The translations under genes were made by a program, and so were the position numbers. Of a stretch of 64,000 bases of DNA, positions 60,915 to 64,000 are shown piece after piece. Source of the DNA: Panicum virgatum (lineage: Eukaryota; Streptophyta; Magnoliopsida; Poales; Poaceae); contig NC_053139.1 in the NCBI RefSeq assembly GCF_016808335.1, positions 40,048,464 to 40,112,463 on the forward strand, read 5' to 3'. Within the stretch, counting starts at the first letter, position 1; each line of letters begins with the position of its first letter. Below the pieces are notes generated by a model. That model was not told where the DNA came from, did not search any database, and saw only the letters and a program-made list of their open reading frames with translations.

Positions 60915-61057
60915 GGCTGTCCACAATGGCAAGAGCAAGAGCAAATTTGCTCTTGCCTCGTTTCCCACGCCATCTCTGTCTACAGTGCCAAACAGTGCAT
61001 CTACAGTGCCAAACAGTAGATTTACTCCTCCATTTCCTCCTATCGCTGTGGACGGTC
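60915..61057. mobile_element. Tourist-like (PIF/Harbinger) MITE
   Basis: Ends GGCTGTCCACA and (inverted) GACCGTCCACA, flanked by TAA at 60912-60914 and 61058-61060. The 143-bp length and 3-bp TAA duplication fit PIF/Harbinger MITEs. CAGTGCCAAACAGT occurs twice inside. Confidence 0.75.
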
Positions 61058-61184
61058 TAACTGAGCACAGCGCCTGGACCTAACTAATAAAGATTCATGC
61101 TTAACTTTTGGTGGTACAGTTGAGGACGATTTGAGCAGCGGCATGTTTGATTCATCTTGGTTGAGATCGATTTCATCAGTAAAG

Positions 61185-64000
61185 ATTTTTTTTTGAACGA
61201 ACGGCACGAGAATGTGCCTATTTCATTGATAAAGAGGAAGAGAGTACAAGTCCAAAATTACAAGGTTTAAAGGGCTAATCTCGCAACAATAAGACCCCAA
61301 GGGGGCGCGCTCCTGCCGCTATCCAGGCAGACACCTCCTCTTTAATTTTTCCTATTACTGAGATGAAACTAGACTCCTTTCGATTGAAGATTCTTGCATT
61401 GCGTTCATTCCATAAGACCCACATAATGAGTAGCGCTAGGCTACGTAATGCCTTCCATGGCGTTCCTGCAGTGGTCGTGATGTTGATCCACCACTCAAAT
61501 GCAGTATTCGCGATCCTCCAATTTGAATGTTTTAGGAGGGGCTCTTGGACCCAAAGCGCTATATGGTCCCAGATTCTCCTTGTGAATCGGCACTCAGCAA
61601 GCAGGTGAAGAGCAGTCTCCATAGTTTGTCTGCACAGGGCACAAGTGGCATTGTGTGGCCACCCGCGGGTGGCTAACCTATCTGCTGACCAAACCCGATT
61701 TTGGAGTATAAGCCATGCAAAGAATTTGCATTTCGGAGGTGCCCACGTCCTCTAGATACAGGACAATTTTGGTGCAGCGATGGTTCCAAGAAATTGTGCC
61801 TTGTATGCCGAAGCAGTCGAATATTCGCCAGTCGCCGAGAGCTTCCATTTAATGGTGTCCTGTGTGCCGTTCTGCATCACAGTTTGTCGTACCAGGCCCC
61901 AGAGCTGCACAAACTCAACTAAGTGTGTTATGCTTAAGGTGGTGGTGTTTCTAATCTCACGTATCCAGTTGCTATTTTGCAAGGCATCAGCTACTGTGCG
62001 GCACTTTCTTTTGGAAGCTTTGAATAAGTTTGGTGCAATGTCTCTTGGTCGACGTCCGTGTAGCCAACCGGACTGCCAGAATTTTGTCTTTTTTCCATTA
62101 CCAATGGTTATAGTTGTGCAGGCAGCAAAGAGAAGTCGGTCCGTATCATCACAAGGGATATCAGAACCAACCCATGCTTTCTCAGGGGAGACCCATTCAT
62201 GCCATAGCCAGCGCAGCCGCAGAGCTCGTGAGAACTTTTCTAAATTTAGAAGTCCTAGACCTCCCATCTCCTTAGGAAGACAAGAACGTGTCCAGTTGAT
62301 TTTGCATTTTCCACCTGTAAGCATCTTGTCACCTGCCCATAGGAAGCGCTCGCGGATTTTATCTATTTCATCTAGAACTTCCTTCTGTGGCTTGAGAGCC
62401 GTGATTGAGTAAACAGGCTGGGCCGTTAGGACCGATTTTGTAAGGGTTGCTCTTCCGGCCTGTGTAAGATTTCTGCCGTGCCAACTCGATAGTTTGCTCG
62501 CTGTTTTATCGATGAGCGGCTGGAAGTCCACTCTGCGCAATCTTGTTGTTGACAGTGGAAGACCCAGGTATCTTATCGGAAAGGCGCTCCTCTTAACCGG
62601 CAAACCCATCAATAGTATTTGAAGATCAATGCCCTCGCAGCTAATAGGGGTAACACTTGTTTTCGTCAGATTAGTGATGAGTCCCCACGCTTCCCCAAAG
62701 TTGTGAAGTAACTGCGCCAAGTTGCTGATGTCAGTGCAATCCGGCCTGATAAAGATTGCGGCGTCATCCGCATAAAGTGAGGCCCGAAATCTTGCTGCCC
62801 GGCCACGTAATTTGCTGAGAAGGCCCCTGGCCGTGACAATTGATAGCAGTCTTGGAAGCGGATCGATTGCCAGAACGAAAAGCAGTGGAGATAGCGGATC
62901 TCCTTGCTGTACTCCGCGATCATGCGGTATTGAGTCAAGGAGAATACCGTTAAGCAGCACCCTTGAAGTTGAAGTGGCTAAAATGGAGGTGATCCAGTTC
63001 GTCCATCTTGTAGGGAATCCCCTCTTTTGTAGTAGCGTAATTAGGTAGTCCCATCGGACGGAGTCAAATGCCTTTGAAAAGTCAAGTTTCATGAGCAGGG
63101 CTGGCGTTTTATTCCTGTGAAAGCGACGCGCCAGGTTGCGGACGTACATGAAGTTGTCATGGATGCTACGTCCTTTTATGAAGGCGCTCTGGCAATGCGA
63201 TGTCAAATCATTCATGAGTGACGCAAGTCTCAGTGCCAGAATCTTGGTAATTATCTTGGCAATTGCGTGAATAAGGCTTATGGGTCTGAAGTCCTGTATT
63301 GTTTCTGCTCCTTCCTTCTTAGGGATCAGAACGATTATTGCCTTGTTGAGCAGATTAAGGTCATTGCAGCGGTTGTTGTAGAAGGCATTCACCGCAGCCA
63401 CCACATCCGGCTTGATGATTGGCCAACATCTCTTGAAGAACAATCCAGTGAAGCCATCAGGCCCAGGGGCTTTATCACTTGGTAGTTGTTTGATGGCGTT
63501 GAGTATTTCGGCTTCAGTGAAAGGGGTGTCTAGTGACTCAAGTTCCACTGCGGGGAAGGTCAAGTTGTCCCATCGTAGATCTTTCGCGCGGCTGGGTGGC
63601 GCCGCAAGCATTGCCGAGAAGTGTGCATGTATTATTTCCAGCTTCTCATGGTGTGACACAGCCCAACCTGGTCCGACACACAATTGCTGTATGAAATTTT
63701 TTTGACGTCTACCGTTTGCCCGGAGGTGGAAGTATCTAGTGCTAGCGTCACCTTCCTTTAAGTTTGTAGCTCTCGCACATTGCCTTTTCCTTGTTCTTTC
63801 AATCACTGCCCATCCTAACACCTTCGTTTTGAGCTTCGCTCTGATTCGAAATTCAGCATCGTTTAGCTCTCTATTTTCCTGGGCGATGTCGAATTGCATT
63901 ATGACTTGTTGCGCCATTAGAAGTTTTAATCTCGCATCCGAAATGATCGAGGAACTCCAGGATCTAAGGGCCCTTGCCGTGAGAAAGAGCTTATGTCCAA
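61185..64000 (-). mobile_element. LINE (L1-type non-LTR retrotransposon), 5' part outside window
   Basis: The minus strand carries a LINE ORF2 with RT and zf-RVT regions, then a 3' UTR that ends in a short A tail (plus-strand T run at about 61186-61194, after a terminus reading GTGCCGTTCGTTC on the minus strand). The element continues past the right edge, so the endonuclease domain, ORF1 and target duplication cannot be seen. Confidence 0.9.
61275..64000 (-). pseudogene. LINE ORF2 (reverse transcriptase and zf-RVT), one nonsense codon, partial
   Basis: One frame runs from the window edge to 61275 with a single interruption, TAG at 61752-61754, just before the zf-RVT region. RT landmarks are SDKAPGPDGFTGLF, DFRPISLI, QSAFIKGRSIHDNF, LDFSKAFDSV, GVQQGDPLSPLLF and the catalytic YADD (SLYADDAAIF). 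Beyond the stop the frame continues with KCKFFAWLILQNRVW and CALCRQTMETALHLLAECRF, then an RNase H-less tail ending LLLRD. The protein would nick target DNA and copy element RNA. The copy looks recent, with one visible lesion in 900 codons. Confidence 0.9.

Noticed and set aside
60085..60924. 279-codon minus-strand frame
   Set aside because: Low-complexity GC-rich sequence with overlapping frames on the other strand.
1..64000. CRISPR arrays, operons, bacterial promoters or Shine-Dalgarno sites
   Set aside because: Plant nuclear DNA with introns; no regularly spaced repeat-spacer pattern was seen.

Overview
This window is nuclear DNA from a flowering plant, very probably a grass (Poaceae) and perhaps a panicoid one. 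The evidence is intron-bearing plant genes (NAC104/XND1-type, SAC phosphatase, ASHH2/SDG8-type, F-box/LRR, DUF241, WEB family) set in AT-rich DNA with grass-style repeats: a SIRE-type copia element, a large gypsy-like solo LTR, an Au-like SINE, Stowaway- and Tourist-like MITEs and LINEs. There are no bacterial features.

Layout. 1-8458: minus-strand Ty1/copia element, broken in gag and pol, with one full LTR in the window. 11334-12113: a minus-strand NAC104-like gene with a 1-nt frameshift. 15406-24302: a plus-strand SAC-domain phosphatase locus that has lost its 5' exons and the exon with the catalytic CX5R motif; its introns hold a SINE and a 3.5-kb solo LTR with a perfect target duplication. 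25267-25899: an intact WEB-family gene. 27682-36323: a minus-strand ASHH2-like locus that keeps the CW domain and C-terminal region but has no AWS-SET-post-SET coding sequence. 38230-39422: a hAT element. 40176-45194: an intact four-exon F-box/LRR gene whose long first intron holds a hAT MITE and a miniature LTR element. 45746-47978: MITE and LINE debris.

48234-50878 is the most unusual stretch: a grass hypothetical gene next to an almost perfect inverted copy of most of itself. The arms are about 830-896 bp with a 110-bp spacer, and the inverted copy lies between 19-bp direct repeats beside the last exon of an acidic ribosomal P protein. 51780-57420: a tandem segmental duplication with three DUF241 copies, each differently broken. 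58076-58367: a two-exon fragment of a NOT4-type RING gene. 60915-61057: a Tourist MITE. 61185-64000: a LINE with one nonsense codon in ORF2, running off the right edge.

Only the WEB-like and F-box/LRR genes look fully intact. The two enzyme loci (SAC, ASHH2) have each lost their catalytic core while good splice sites remain on both sides. Several other loci are broken by single-base changes in short homopolymers, so residual sequencing or assembly error must be excluded before they are called pseudogenes.
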